Source: Struthidea cinerea (taxonomy: Eukaryota > Chordata > Aves > Passeriformes > Corcoracidae). From it: 64,000 nucleotides of DNA. Of this stretch, positions 63,116 through 64,000 are shown piece by piece (within the stretch, counting starts at the first letter, position 1; the number at the start of each line of letters is the position of its first letter). The notes beneath the pieces were generated by a model that did no database searches, was not told where the DNA came from, and saw nothing but the letters and a program-made list of their open reading frames with translations. The stretch spans positions 2,588,176 through 2,652,175 of the forward strand of contig VZTI01004088.1 in assembly GCA_013397865.1 (NCBI GenBank), in the 5' to 3' direction. Both the position numbers and the translations under genes were made by a program.

Positions 63116-64000
63116 ATGGGTCTGTATGCCTTTCCTGGTCTTTCAAATCCATATATGGAAGAAACCAACCAGTAGATAAATGCTCTTATCATAGCTGGCT
63201 GCAGCCAGCCTGCCCACCTTTTAATAGAAGGATGGGCTGAAAGTTACAAAACGCTCTAAGCTTAGAAATGACAGTCTCTCCCACAGGCTTCCCAGAGAAT
63301 GCTCTGGGGAGCAAGTTACAGGCATGCAGAGCTCTGTCTCTGCCCTCCTCTCCCCTTCCCCCTTCCTCTGTCCTCCAGAAACACAGCCAGCACATTATCC
63401 AAATCATTATAGAGAAGGGCAAAAAATGTTTATTTCCATTAAGCATAATTTGTTTAAAGTTTTGGGGTTGTTTTTCTCCAGAACCCTGGCAATCCATCTG
63501 TATTGCAGGGACAGGGCGAGTGCCTGGCAGAGTGCCATGGCTCTCCACTGGTCCCAACTGCAATCCCACACAAATGCATTTCTGGAAGCCGTGTTTAAAT
63601 ATAAAAATATGTCCAAGTGGAGAAAATCTGGATTTGTTCACTCAGGGAAAAAAAAAACAAGCCAAACAATTACAAATGCTGGATTTAGGAAAAAGAAATA
63701 TCATTTATAATAATGATTAAAAATAGTAATGTATTTTTTGTTTTATTCAGTGTTTCCAGTCCATGGTATAATCAGCTGTATTTCAGAATCTGCCTGATTA
63801 GGATTTACAATTTTGATTTTTTTTTGTAAAGCTCTTCTTCCGAAATAGTTTTTGGATTATCATTCACATGAAATGAAGTTTTAATACCAACCTGTTATTT
63901 TATCTGAACCAAAGAAAGCTATGTCCACTGCTTTATCCCTGAGGAATGTAGAGTCGATCTCTACATTTCTATTTATCCTCACTTTTCTCTTATTATATTT

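Larger units (their letters stand above)
1..64000 (-). other. ITPK1: ITPK1 gene body (internal part), inositol-tetrakisphosphate 1-kinase
   Basis: Five minus-strand exons with canonical splice sites translate, in order, into one uninterrupted stretch of ITPK1, corresponding to human residues 41-224 with no gaps. ITPK1 is a cytosolic ATP-grasp kinase of soluble inositol polyphosphates. It phosphorylates Ins(1,3,4)P3 at positions 5 or 6 and interconverts tetrakisphosphates, feeding the synthesis of InsP5 and InsP6. The gene enters from beyond 64000 and leaves below 1, so promoter, start codon, stop codon and UTRs are not visible. Introns inside the window are about 7.7, 42.4, 1.9 and 4.1 kb. 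No CpG island is seen, consistent with the promoter being elsewhere. Identification rests on remembered family sequence, not a search, but the match is long and colinear. Confidence 0.97.
58647..64000 (-). other. ITPK1: ITPK1 intron, 3' part, running off the right edge
   Basis: Sequence upstream of the residue 41-82 exon. It contains an old, internally deleted CR1 (about 59385-59690), a CpG-rich exon-like patch on the plus strand (60451-60558), a 16-base A run at 61522-61537 and a longer CR1 (about 62040-63115). The expected exon for residues 1-40 is not visible, so it lies beyond 64000. From 63130 to 64000 I recognise nothing. Confidence 0.85.

Noticed and set aside
1..64000. CRISPR array, operon, phage or other prokaryotic system
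   Set aside because: The spliced vertebrate gene, CR1 and MIR repeats and lack of long prokaryotic-type ORFs rule it out; no regularly spaced direct repeats were seen.

Overview
The window is vertebrate nuclear DNA, almost certainly from a bird. It is AT-rich, has no bacterial-style gene packing, and its interspersed repeats are mostly CR1 LINE fragments: 5'-truncated, some ending in the avian CR1 3' motif (ATTCTATGATT-like). A few old MIR-like SINE pieces are also present. A turtle or crocodilian is a less likely alternative, and the species cannot be fixed from this sequence.

The only gene I can support is ITPK1 (inositol-tetrakisphosphate 1-kinase), which lies on the minus strand and covers the whole window. 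Five internal coding exons are present, listed here in transcript order: 58646-58521, 50799-50682, 8285-8187, 6296-6256 and 2192-2027. All have AG/GT splice sites and their reading phases join perfectly. Together they encode residues 41 to 224 in human numbering, roughly the end of the N-terminal domain and most of the ATP-grasp nucleotide-binding region. The promoter, the first coding exon(s) (residues 1-40) and the C-terminal exons (from residue 224) lie outside the window: 5' beyond base 64000 and 3' before base 1.

Everything else is intron. The intron from 50681 down to 8286 is 42.4 kb. It holds six CR1 pieces (18.2, 19.9, 33.2, 35.6, 40.1 and 47.8 kb) and two MIR-like pieces. The 7.7 kb intron (50800-58520) holds one MIR-like piece, a 105-bp direct duplication and two adjacent AT-rich palindromes. 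The most upstream intron (58647 to the window edge) holds two CR1 pieces and a short CpG-rich, exon-like segment on the plus strand.

I found no undescribed system. The most checkable oddities are: a 194-bp block that is about 99% identical between two otherwise about 85% identical CR1 copies 26 kb apart, which suggests gene conversion; a cluster of short perfect hairpins at 20-25 kb that look like template-switch scars; a TG microsatellite built into the 3' splice site of the 2192-2027 exon; a 105-bp local duplication; and a possible antisense exon at 60456-60552. The many small open reading frames across the introns look like chance.
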